Part shown: piece after piece, positions 12,890 through 25,200 of the stretch
Layout of the letters: each line of letters opens with the position of its first letter
How positions within the stretch are numbered: the stretch's first letter is position 1
Assembly (NCBI GenBank): GCA_026874595.1
Contig: CM049313.1
Coordinates: forward strand, 69,744,659-69,808,658
Source of the DNA: Sipunculus nudus
Taxonomy: Eukaryota; Annelida; Sipuncula; Golfingiida; Sipunculidae
Length of the DNA: 64,000 nucleotides
Direction of reading: 5' to 3'
Notes under the pieces: generated by a model
The model's input: the letters and a program-made list of their open reading frames with translations, nothing else
Database searches by the model: none
Told to the model about the DNA's origin: nothing
Made by a program: the position numbers and the translations under genes

Positions 12890-15320
12890 TAGGCCTTATT
12901 TCGATTTTTTTACGATTTTTTTCCCCACCCCTAAGAATAATGGAAAATTTCATACAAAAGCTCAAGTATCTGAACAACTATTGCATTGATCGCCAAGATT
13001 GTTTGAATTGATATTGATCATGGCGTGTTTCATCAGTTTCTACAGACTGGTGGCGCCATCTGTATTCTTTTTATTTATTTATGTTTTTACTCCATTTCTG
13101 AGACCTTTCAAGATGCGGTAATATGTCAACAGGGCACAAATCTTAACCGCTGGACCTACAATCTTCGTACTTAAGATCCAGAGAGGTCCATGAAATGTTT
13201 CCTTGAAAACCTGAAATGAAGTCTCTGTTACCCATCTTCTTCCAGCTATGGGGCTCTGAAGTACCCCCCAGAATAATGGAAAATTTCATAGAAAAGCTCA
13301 AGTATCTGAACAACTAATGAATTGATCACCATGATTCTTTGCATGGATATTGATCATGGAGTGTAACATCAGTTTCTGTAGACTTGTAGCGCCACCTGTA
13401 TTTTTTTCGATTTTAAACGATTTTTTTTTTCTCTACTTTTGAGCCCTTACAAAGATGTGATCATTTGTTTATAGGGCACAAATCGTAACCACTGGACCAA
13501 GAGTCTTCTCACTTGACATCCAGAGAGGTCCATGAAAAATCTCCTTGGAAACCTGAAATAAGGTCTCTGTTACCCATATTCTTCCAGCTATGGGCTCCAA
13601 AGTACCCCCCCCCCCCCCAGAATAATGGAAAGTTTCATACAAAAGCTTAAGTATCTGAACAACTATTGCAATGATCACGATGACTTTTTGCATGGATATT
13701 GATCATGGAGTGTTTTATCAGTTTCTGCAGACTGATGGCGCCACCTGTATTTTTTTTGTTTTGTTTTGTTTTTTTCTCTATATTTGAGACCTTTAAAGAT
13801 GATGTCAACTGTCAACAGGGCACAAATCTTAACCGCTGGACCTATAATCTTCTTACTTAAGATCCAGAGAGGTCCATGAAAAGTCTCCTTGGAAACTTGA
13901 AATTAGGTCTCTGTTACCCATATTCTTCCAGTTATAGGGCTGCGAAGTACCCCCCCCCCCCAAAAAAAAAATAATGGAAAATTTCATAGAAAAGCTGAAG
14001 TATCTGAACAACTAATGCATTGATAGCCATGATTTTTGCATGAAAATTTATCATGGACTGTTTCATCAGTTTCTGCAGACTGGTAGCGCCACCTGTATTT
14101 TTTTTTAAATTTAATTATTTTTTACTCTATTTTTTAAGACCTTTAAAGATGCGGTCATCTGTGAACAGGGCACAAATCGTAACAGCTGGTCAAAGAATCT
14201 TCTTACTTGACATCCAGAGAGGTCCAAGAAAAATCTCCTTGGAAACCTGAAATTAGGTCTCTGTTACCCATATTCTTCCAGTTATAGGGCTGCGAAGTAC
14301 ACCCCAGAATAATGGAAAATTTCATAGAAAAGCTGAAGTATCTGAACAACTAATGCATTGATCACCATGATTTTTTTTGCATGGAAATTTATCATGGACT
14401 GTTTCATCAGTTTCTACAGACAGGTGGCACCACCTGTATTTTTTAAATTTTTTTTTCTCTATTTTTTAGACCTTTAAAAATGCAGTCATCTGTTTACAGG
14501 GCACAAATTGTCACCGCTGGACCTAGAATCTTCTATCCTGACATGCAGGGAGGCCCATGAAAAGTCTCAAAACTAAAATTAGGTCTCTATTGCCCAAAAC
14601 CTCTGAGCTATGGGATAATACCCCCAGTGTAATGGAAAAATTGAAACAAAAGCTCAAGTATCTGAAAAACTGATGCATTGATCACCATGATTCTTTGCAT
14701 GGATATTGATTAAGGAGTGTTCCATCAGTTTTTACAGACTGCTGGTGCCACCTGTATTTTTATATTTTTTTACAAATTTTTTTATTCTCTTTTTTTTTGA
14801 CCTTTCAAGATGCGGTCATCTGTTAGCAGGGCACAAATCATATTGACTGGACCTAGAATCTTTCAACTTGACATCCTTGAAACCTTGCATGTCGCCAACG
14901 ATACCTGAATTAGGTCTCTCTTACCCATACCATTTGAGCTATGGTGCTCAAAAGTGCCCTCAAAACAATTAAAAGTTAAAAACAAAAGCAGTGCACAAAT
15001 AATAACCATTGGACCTAGAATCTTCTGATTTGACATCCAGGGAGGTTCATTATAAGTCTCCTTGCAAACTTGAAATTATAGGTGTCTATAACACATATTT
15101 TCCAATTTATGCGGCATGTTAGATGACCCAAGAAATAATGCAAAATACACACAAATTGCGAGATTCCCCAGGAATGGGTGAATGGATTCTCCTAAAATTT
15201 GGTGTGCTTATGTGTCTTAATGAACTAAAGCAAACTTGCATGAATGATGGTGCCACCTCCATTATCTTAATTAGTTCCCTATGCAAGGACATATTGTCAA
15301 CATATCAGTCGGCTGAGCGT
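12890..15320. repeat. ~340-bp tandem modules, six clear copies and decayed ones
   Basis: Palindrome cores near 13046, 13382, 13731, 14078, 14420 and 14738 give spacings of 318-349 bp. Each unit carries the landmarks described for 7560-8215. Poly-C and poly-T tracts of variable length occur at fixed positions in the unit (for example 13607-13618 and 13949-13959). Beyond 14770 the units decay, with one more palindrome at about 15246. Confidence 0.9.
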
Positions 15321-15600
15321 CTTGACCCATGGGTCACATGTTAAAGTGACATAGTGTACTTTGAGAATAAAATCGCAGGTACTTTTGTTCAGGAATCTAA
15401 GACACGGATCATAACAGATAAATTAACGAGAAGCATTCACACGTGACCATATATAATTATTATAACGAAAAATCTTCTACGAACCCTTTTAAAAGAGGAA
15501 TAGACATACGATTGCTTTCATGATTAGAAAGATAATTACCTCTTTAAAAGGTATTGGCAAACCATTTGAATTTATTTCCTTCTTCGAACTTCTTTTTCTT

Positions 15601-15606
15601 TTTATT
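15601..15606 (-). promoter_or_regulatory. Candidate polyadenylation signal of gene A
   Basis: TTTATT on the plus strand is AATAAA on the coding strand, 258 bp past the stop codon of gene A. It is a canonical signal in AT-rich sequence, but others could serve. Confidence 0.4.
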
Positions 15607-15768
15607 TTAATACCTGTTAAATTACGTATATATGCTATAGTTGTTTGCCCTGAATCGTTATAAATATTGACTTATGTTTTTAAAAACAAAAACTGTTTCT
15701 TTGTAATATCATTCTCACTTATAATATGTTCTTTTATATTGGACAGTGTCTCAGTGTGTCTGAGTACG

Positions 15769-15770
<2 letters not shown>

Positions 15771-15817
<47 letters not shown>
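15771..15817. repeat. (AT)n microsatellite in the 3' UTR of gene A
   Basis: Uninterrupted TA dinucleotides about 50-95 bp past the stop codon on the transcript. The array is absent at the matching place in gene B, where only 'acatatataatc' remains near 28391. Confidence 0.95.
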
Positions 15818-15821
<4 letters not shown>

Positions 15822-15863
15822 TAGAGACTACCACAGAAAAGTAGTGTACAAATCTCCACCATG

Positions 15864-16273
15864 TCATTTTGACAAAACGTCTCGGTCAATATTATCGTCT
15901 GGATACACTTCATGTGCGTCTCCGACAATCAATCTGTCGTTTTCATCAGCTGCAGGTAATTGAAAAGGTCGGGGTTCTAGGACTGTATTCTCCAAGTCTG
16001 CCAGGTTGAGCTGAACCTCTCTGTCTTCTATTTCGTGTTGGGTCTTCCGTTTGCGGTCTGCTTTTTTCTCATTCCGCCACGCCCGAACGCTTGCCCCTCC
16101 GTAAATGACCCCGGCCACGACCTGGGAGGCAAGAGTGATGCCGTGGATGATATAACGAATTCCACTCCGGCTGTACAACTGACAGTCTCCTTTACCACCG
16201 CTACCAGCACCAGATATCGCCAGCAGGCACGTATCGTCAATGGCTTTCCCGTAGAATATAGGCGCAGGGAATA
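15864..16273 (-). CDS. SLCO-like: Gene A exon 9: last helix and C-terminus
   Basis: 410 bp from phase 1 to TGA, residues 571-706. It opens with FPAPIFYGKAIDDTCL, then GKGDCQLYSRSGIRY as in the last OATP loop, a final helix, and a charged cytoplasmic tail (WRNEKKADRKRKTQHE). The acceptor is TGTGAGCAG. Confidence 0.9.
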
Positions 16274-19200
16274 CTGCTCACACATGAAACAAAACAAAAA
16301 ACCCTTAAGTTTGAATAAACATGCCAGACAAGTTTAAAAGCGCGATAAAAGTCAATGTTTTTAACACTTTTTATCACGACTTAGCCCTTGTGTCACTGAA
16401 CACTTGTATAACAAAATGTAAACCGTACAAATATGTACGAAACGAGAATCGTTTAAAGTTTAGGTTTTATCTTTATTTCAATTTAAACATGTTAGGTCAC
16501 ACTGTTAGTTGCGTAAACAGAACTTATGGTGATCATGGGACGTATGAGGGTCATGGTCTTTGATTTTATGGCTTAGGTTAGACATATTTTTTCAATAGTG
16601 TGAATCGTTTCAAGAAACTCACTGAGAACACTGGCTATAAAACTCATAACCGATAACCCAAGCGAGGCATCTCTCTCTTCCTTGACGCTTCTACAAGAGA
16701 ACAGCTGTGTGAGAACTTTATATTTTAAGAAAGCTAAATCCCACTCTTTTAATCAATAAAAAAAGTGCCATATCGCAGGCAAGTCCCATGAAGATGAACA
16801 CTGTCAACTAGATGGAGTCCGATCTAGACGGACTGAGAGTTGTCCGTGTTACACCATGCGTTAATATTATCCCGGTAAATCTGGATTTCATCTATGACCA
16901 CAGATATATGCACCCAGCATGGAAGACGAACCCGGCGACGTTTGACAGGATGAGGCCAACTGGTCAATAAGTGCCACCTATCTCTGTGTAGTAGTTCTAA
17001 GTATTGTTTTATGTAGCGCTTCCCATACTCCCGGTGTTTTTAAAAATGTAAGAACGGCTTTTGTATATTTAAAGTTTCATTTGAATTCGATCATCGTATG
17101 CTCTGATGTAATATGTAGACAAAAGCGATTATTCGTCGCCTTCCTTGACGGATGAGTGATGTACATTTGTACAAATACTCTGTAGACAAGACGTTCATGG
17201 TAAATTATGGAGACTGATGACATTTCGCCTATTTTTCATGTTTTCATTTTAATGATTATCGACTATGAATATATTGTATTGATAATCTCGTCCCTCGTGA
17301 AGCCCATTAATGGGAACTGGTGAAGCAGGGACTTACCGCATAAATACAAGAATGAGGGGCACAGTGTAGAAGCTTCGTGTCACTGCCCACACAAGTCCAA
17401 GAGCAATATACGGAATCAAATAGCCGCAGGTACTCGGGCACAGACCACGTGACGCCAGACCATCAGGGATACAGGAACAGCCGCTGAAGTCCTTAGAGAT
17501 TTAGAACATTTGTATTTTAATCATATATATTTAAACAGTATCGGATTTCATACGCGTGCATGGTTCCTCTCTACAAAGTGAACATACAGAATCTCAGGAA
17601 ACGATCCAGCTGTTGTATGGGATTTGAACACCCCTTACCGAGGCGAATAACCTATTCTCTCTTAATTTTGTAAGGCAAACTCCCTTTCGGTAGTCACGGA
17701 CCTTGTTTTAGGGGTTTATAATCGTTCCGTATAACAATAGACTCCTCCTTTCTGGCTCGGAACTCCAATTACAATGATGGATCTACATATAATCTCAATT
17801 CTCTAAATAAACCTAAAAAATAAACCTTCATAAAAATTGCGAGTTATGAACTGTTAACTACATGGACAAAGCCTTTTGAGAGGACAAAGATTTGTTTGTA
17901 CATACTACGGAACTGGTCCCAACACATTTTAGTATTTGTTAAATGTTGTGAAATCAGAACCTCCAAGTCAAACTGATTTTGTCTTATCTTTAAATAAGTC
18001 TAAATATTGATTGTGTTTGGCAGTGGTCTGCACGTGACAGCCTAATGTGAAAGATTTGATTATATGAAAGTATTTCACGTCATCAAACAGGTGGGTAGGG
18101 AGAAGTGACCGAGAGTGTACATATCCTGATCACCATATCGTTTGTATACGTTTCTGCAGTTTAGGTTTTGATCATTCAAGTGAGTACCGTATTGTTGCCT
18201 TGAATTCCTGAGCAGCCAGCGTGGCACGGGGAGTAGTAGACTAAACTGTCAGAGCCGCACACAGGATCGATCTTCCCAACAGGACAGGAACAGTTGATGT
18301 TACAGGCAGTGGTCAAGTGGATTCTACAAAAACGTTTTCAGCATTCCAGTCAGTGCTTCCTGTTTTGATTTGTATGATAATATAAATTTCATTTCTTAAC
18401 AAAGACTTTGTTGCAACTTTGTATTTTTTATATCTGAATTCTTTACCTCTCAAAAGATCCTGCGCGAGAATGGAATATCGTTTAAACACATGAACATGTA
18501 GGATGAGTTGTGAAAATAATGATTCATGATAAATAAGCAATTGTTGGTTTCTTTGAAATCACCTGCCATCAACTTACGTCTGACAGTTCAGTCTATTTCC
18601 TTCTGGTTAAAGCTCCCCCAAATCTTTAATACGTCATATTTATGAGTTCCCGGACCAACTGAACTCGGAACTTCCGAACACCGAATTCGCATGAATTAGG
18701 TGTTCTTGCAAACGCGTCTCAGTACCCGTCGACAATATAACTCGGGATACCACATCAATATGTGTTCGATGTTCATACGTACGTGTCCCCGTGCCTTCCG
18801 GCAAGGGGTACCTCGGGACACTGCACCAACATGTGTTCGGTTTTCATACAAACGTGTGTCCAAGTGCCTTCCGACAAGGGGGACCTAGGGTCATCACAGC
18901 AACATATGTTCGGTGTTTATACTTACGTGTCCTCATGCCTTCCGACAAGGGGGACCTCGGGACACTGCACCAACATGTGTAAGGCTTTCATACTTACGTG
19001 TCCCCATGCTTACTGCCAAGGGGGACCTCGGGGCACCACAGCAACATTTGTTGGTTGTTCACACTGACATGTCCCCGATTCTTCTGACAAGGGGGAACTC
19101 GGGTCACCATTGCAACCTGTGTTAGGTGTTCAAACTTACGTATCCCGGTGCCTTCAGACAAGGACCTCGGGACATCGCTGCAACATGGTTGGGTGATCAC

Positions 19201-22200
19201 AGTTACGTGTCCCCGTGCCTTCCGACAAGGGGGACCTCGGTACACCGCAGCGACATGTATAAGGTGTTCACACTTACCGTTCCCCGTGCCTACTGACAGG
19301 GGGACCTCCGGACACCACATTAACATTTGTTGGTTATTCACACTTACATGTCCCATGCTTCCGACAACTGGTACCGCGGGGGGTCACTATAGCAACCAGT
19401 GTTAGATGTTCACACTTACGTGTCCTCGTCCCTTCCGACAAGGGGAACCTCATGACACCGCATCAACGTCTGTTCGGTGATCATACTTACGTGTCCCCAT
19501 GACCTTCGACAAGGGGGGCCTTGATACACCACATCACCATGCTTTGGATGATAATATTTAAGAGTCTTGCCTGCCGACCAGGGGGACACCACAGCAACAA
19601 GGTTCGGGGTTCAGACTTACGAGTCTCCGTGCCTGCCAACCAGTGGCATCTCTGGACAACGCATTAACATGAGGCCGGCGATTATTGGATTGCAGACGTT
19701 AGCCAGGATGGTGACGACCAGCGAGTAGATGAATACAGTGTGCTTCTTCAACCGTGAATAAATAGCCCCGGACAGGACAGACGCAAACATCAGGGTGATG
19801 TTAGGCAGAAAACCTTTAACACAATGTCTAAATAAATCGCCGCTGTTATTTAAGAGCCAACGTTATCATGACTACCACATACATCAGGGTGGCGTTTTGC
19901 AGAAAACTTAATTTCGTATGACAATAACATCATGACTGAGGATCAGCCATTACAACCTCAATTACAGAAGATCTCGATGTTATTCATGTGTTTTTTTTTT
20001 CGTATTTATAACCTGATTTCTATAAAAAGATCAAGGGCAGATATGTTAATTGTACAAATGACTGCATAAATAATGTGATATTTAATTTATGTTATATAAT
20101 GTTGTTATTAACACTACTCTAACCGTTGTTCAACAATATGAGATAAACGCTCGCTTTGTGGGTTTATGGTATTTTGCACAGACCACTTGTATTTCTTAGA
20201 GCTTCTTATTCCTACACAGTCATAAGTTCAATAGACTGAATTGTCATATCGCGTACTAATGTCTCGATGAAACAGTTCAGAAACCGACCAAAAGACGAGG
20301 GTCACAATGAGCTACACTAACTACGTGTTGGACTGACAGATGACCTTGAAGCAGAGCAATCGATGACGCCTCGAAGACAATCTGGATCAACCTGGAACTG
20401 CATAGACTAAAAGTAGAGATAGTTTTTGGGGAAGAAATGTCTCACTGAATTAATTCTGAATCTGACAAAAATACAATGAGCTACACTAACTGCGTATTGG
20501 ACTGACAGATGACCCTGAAGCAAGGCAATCGATGACACCTGGAAGACAGTCTTGGTCAACCTGAAACTGAGATCTTTTCCAGTGACGTCAGCAGAGTTTT
20601 TTCCAAGAATCTTTTTCAAAACCAACATGGTTCATTCAGTCATCGCCTAAGCTGGGCTTCCAATTGGCTACTAATATTCCCATTTAATTGGTCTTAATAT
20701 TTTTAGTCTGTCGCTTATGTTGTGTTCGGCGAGACTTTAAAACACTATAACCCACAGCCTCAGTGTTAACGTTTATCGTATATTACCACCACTCTTGACA
20801 GATGGCCTAACAAACTTTGGCTCAGCCAATCAGCGGGAGATATTCAGGTGCACACGTGACGAGCGCAGTCAAAATTTACCGGCTGACTAAAACGATCACG
20901 ATTCGCGAATCGCAATTTGACAGTTAATACACGGGTTTAGACAAAAGCTGCCAGCTGCTTTTGTCATCTCGGCAGAGGGAATTTTACTGGACCTGTCGGT
21001 ACAAAATTGTTGCGATAGTGTCTACAATATGCACTCATATTTGGCCAATGGACCGAAATATTCGTTCAGCAGAGATATTTCACAGGACATGAAGGACCAT
21101 GTTTGGAATACCTGAATACATGATTTTAGTGAGAATGTTACCAAGCGGGTCGAGCTGTTGGACGCTGTTGGCGTTCTCATCGCATTGATGCCACTCACAT
21201 GAGGCGTGACGGCCTGATATGCAAATACGGGGGAATCGTCAGGTCCTCAAAGAGCCTTGTGACGCCTTAATATGCAAACATAAGGGATTTGCCATACGGA
21301 CTTAACAGGGCTTTAGTGATAAGAGCTGGCACTGAGTTAAGTCTATCGCTACATGGAAACACGTTTTGTTTTAAGCATTTTATTAGTAAACGCAAATACT
21401 ACAGCCCAGGCAGGGCTAGCTTAATCCGTCAAGTTATTCAAATGCAAAATGTAATGAAGTAATATTAAATGCAATAATTACCTCCGAAAACACTGCTCAT
21501 TGACGCAGACTGCTGGAACTGTACCTCCAGGTATTTAAGCGCGAACGTGTAATGCCCATACTGTATTGCGTCAGCACAGAGCGCAACGGTGGTTAGCATG
21601 TAAACCATATTCCGTAACAGTCGCAAAACAGCGCTAGGTAGGTCTGCAAAGAAGAACAAATAATTTTTTGCTCACCCCAATGATAATACCTGTGGCTTAA
21701 TAATAGGTATAAAAGTTAAATGGTTTGAGTTTATTGTCTGATATCGCTGACGATGTCAGTCTCATCCGACCTTTCCTTTCTGGGCTCTCGGGCTAATTCA
21801 TTCGTGTGTACTTTCTGGGCTTACTGGGAAGCTTATAACCAAGGCATCCGTTATAGGTGCTGAAGGATTATTCGTTCTACATTTACCTGATGCTGATTAC
21901 CAGCTCGCAGGACGAGAACCCACACCCATGCGGTTTCAAGTCAACCGACCCTATTATTACGTGACAATGTTCCACATAAATACTTATACTTTTCTTTTCT
22001 TGTGCAGCAAATTATTGAGGAAAATCAGATGTTTAATCAGGAACTGGTTGCGTAATTCTATTACGAACCAAAATATTTATTTAAACTCAACGACAAATGT
22101 TTTGATTTTGTTGTTATCGGCTTTAACTAAAACCTTGAAAATTTCACAAATTTACCCTGTCAGTAAGGCATAAAGAGCGTTTTACAATAACTCGATTTTG

Positions 22201-25200
22201 AAGGTTACGTTGCGAGAAGTCTATACTTATAGAGAGTTTGAATATACATAAGCCTCCTTATTCCCAAATGTTTATCAGACATGAGCAATTTTATCCTAAA
22301 GTCAACTTGAGTACGTTCCTCATTGAATATTTCCTGACTGATATCTACAGACATTTCCACAAATTGTGGGAACTGCTTTAGGAAAACGGGCTGTAAAAGG
22401 GTTTTAATATGAAAAGGTCGATCAAACGAGTAATTTTAAGCTTCTAGTATTTAGGTCTTATATGCACAGGGCACGAAATGATCAAGCAGTAACAAATTGC
22501 ATTTGAAACGGAGCAGATCTCTGAGGTTCTCTTGATATTCTACCATGTTGCTTTCATGACACAGTTACTGAGTGGCTGAATGTAATATTTGCAGATAACT
22601 GTACCTTTCAAATCGGACATCATACTCTTCATGGAAGATTGATTTTTGTTTTCCAGATTGTCCTTGGCCTCTTCCTGTGGTTCTGGGTTCTTTTGTTGAC
22701 TGAATGTCCGAGGAAACGTGAACATCATAAGACAAAACGGGGCCAACATGCACGCACAAATAATGTAACCAAGCCACCAGGCACCCATCCAACGGGGATG
22801 CTCAGGGGTCAGCTCCGTGGCTGTGGGAAAAATGTATGGTATAATATGTATTGTGCTGTTAAATTGCAAATGTCATTTTATTTTTAACATAATAATAAGC
22901 CCTTATTAGCTCTGGTCAAACAGCCTCACGTATAATAATAATAATTAGAAATTAGAAATGTGCTAAGACAGAGGAGGCCTCCGTCAAGGCGGCTCATTAC
23001 CCCCATATAGCATTGTCTGCAAGATTTTTCCTTATACAAATGGCTCCCATGCTGTACGTTGATTTACTGACATCTTCAAGGAAAACGGCAGGTACACTTG
23101 GAATGAGGTCATTGTTCTCTATGACGTCACGTCTATTAAGTCACGAATTGCACTCTAAAGATGGCCATATCGTCACATGCTACGTCCCCATGTAAACAAA
23201 TGTGCTATAAAAGTGTGCTATAATGTTGTAATAATATATGATAATAATAATAATAATTTAAGAAAAATTTACGATTACAGTAAGACTATATATAACAGTT
23301 TGCTCACAACTATACTAACAATAGCAAATTCAAATGTGCAATATTCTTAAAAACCGATATAGATTAACATCGTGGATTACTTCTACTCGTCAAAAATTTT
23401 TACTCTGTCAAAAGCTGTTTTCTGCAGTGCGGTCATGCATAGGCATACGGTTGTATAAAATTTTCTCTTGGCTAAAACTTTTCCAATACAACTCACCACG
23501 TAAATCTATTGGTAATTTCAGCGTTATGGATCCGACCACATACGAAACTACGGGTGACAGGTAACGGAAGCCTACCCACAGACCTAATACAGAAATCAGT
23601 AACATCATAAAGATTATACAAATTAATATGTATAAACTGATCGCAGATTATAATCTTCCTTCGTGTCCTCATATATTTAAATATAAATAAATAAAATAAA
23701 TGTTAAAAAAAATATTTGGAGAAAACTTAACTGGTGCCAGGCACGAAATGCTTCACAACAGCGAATACACACAAACGTTGGATTTTTTTATCCAAGTTAT
23801 TTATATTAAAAAAATACACTATGAAGACTGGTCGCCCTGTACAATGAGAAAAATTATTGGCGCCAATTGAAATTTACTGAACATATAAATCTAAATCTGA
23901 ATATATACGGCAACGATTAAAAGGAGAAGACCTCAGTTATAATATAATAAAGATAAAATGTCACATTTATAAAGTTTCACAAATGTGATACGACAGTTTA
24001 TAAGATAACAAATCGTCTGCTCGAAGCTAAGGGTTTGAAAGACTTAATATTTCAATTGAAATAAATATAACAATAGCTACACTATTTGTGGAGCGATCAC
24101 ATTTCATTTGTTCCAACTCGCGTTCCAAGGTATCTTAGAGTGAATGTGTGAGACCAAATGCAATGCGGCCACTGTGTCAGCAATGTGATAAAAGTCCAAA
24201 ACTTTCGCAAGAATTCGGAAAAAAGGTACAAAACACAAAATAAGATGGTCGCCTAGAAGTTAGGCCTAGTTAATAAATCATCATATTTTATATTTAATTT
24301 TGCGCAGATTGTATGTCACCTAGAGTACGGAGTATGAGCGAGGTCATAGATTATTAAATAAATTATATTATCAGCTTAAAATATACAAACGTGGTTCTTA
24401 ACCTTGGTGCGTGAACCATGTCTAATAAGCTCTGCTTGGAATCATTATTTTTCTATTTTAGTCACAAGATGGCACTATTTAAGAGAATAGGCAGTAAATC
24501 TTATGCTTGGATTTCCATGATGTATCAGCCTGACACCTAACAGCTAATCAGAAGAAGGACATTGAAACAGGCTGGACCCTGTGACCTTGACCCTAAGCAA
24601 CATATCATGTCTGATTAGAACTTGCTAGCAACGCTTCTCAAATTGCACTTGGATAATATGTTTCATTTACTTATTTGAGCAAGAAAACAAGTAAGGTGTC
24701 ATAGTAAAGGGTTTGTTAGCTAGATGTTGCTTGGTTATGGGGTCAAATGAGGGACTTTAGTAATATCAGACAGGATACCACTAGAATGGATGCAGTGCTC
24801 TCCTTCTCTGTATTATACAGAGACGGATGCTGCGTCTATATGTCACTCAAAGTGATATATCCTACCCATAAAAAATACCGAGTTGGATCGTTTCACATTC
24901 GTATCCACAAATGGAAGGCCAAGAGTCCAGGTGGGATTCCCAGCCATGCCATAAATGATTTCTCCGATAAAGAATATAGCGTAGGCCGCCATGGATTCGG
25001 TGGTACTCGGGGCGCCAGAGGTCGCCCTTGTCTTACCGGAACTGACGTCATCTGGAATTACCCTCTCTGTCCCGTTTATTGGTGAGTAGAGTTCTGGGGC
25101 CTCAGAGATAAGGCAGACGCTCGACTTCTGCTTGGTCATCATGGTTACATTCCGACTTTTTTCATTGGTTATTGCCATGGGTGATGTTCCAGATCCAAAT

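Larger units (their letters stand above)
7518..15340. mobile_element. Composite non-coding repeat element with CTCAGC termini, present only in unit A
   Basis: The block starts with AGCTCAGCTGACTG and ends with CAGTCGGCTGAGCG plus TCTTGACCCATGGGTCACATG, so the termini form a short inverted repeat (CTCAGCYGACTG). In the paralogous flank at 26660-26690 the sequence on either side is joined directly ('catagacccttgtttttaaagtgac'), giving a natural empty site. Inside are several kinds of tandem module, a nested element, and at least 17 copies of a GGTGGCGCCACC-like palindrome. No protein-coding frame is supported. Similar modular, non-coding repeats are common in molluscan DNA, but I cannot assign a named superfamily. 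Confidence 0.65.

Noticed and set aside
15667-15963. 98-codon plus-strand frame containing YIYIYIYI
   Set aside because: It comes from the (AT)n microsatellite and the antisense of exon 9.
18994-19356. A 120-codon minus-strand frame in intron 5 of gene A
   Set aside because: It is a by-product of the exon-5-end minisatellite and is crossed by donor sites; kept as repeat, not gene.
20407-20628. 73-codon frame over the ~110-bp segment as an extra transporter exon
   Set aside because: The frame is not kept in the other two copies, and the OATP protein is continuous between exons 4 and 5 without it.
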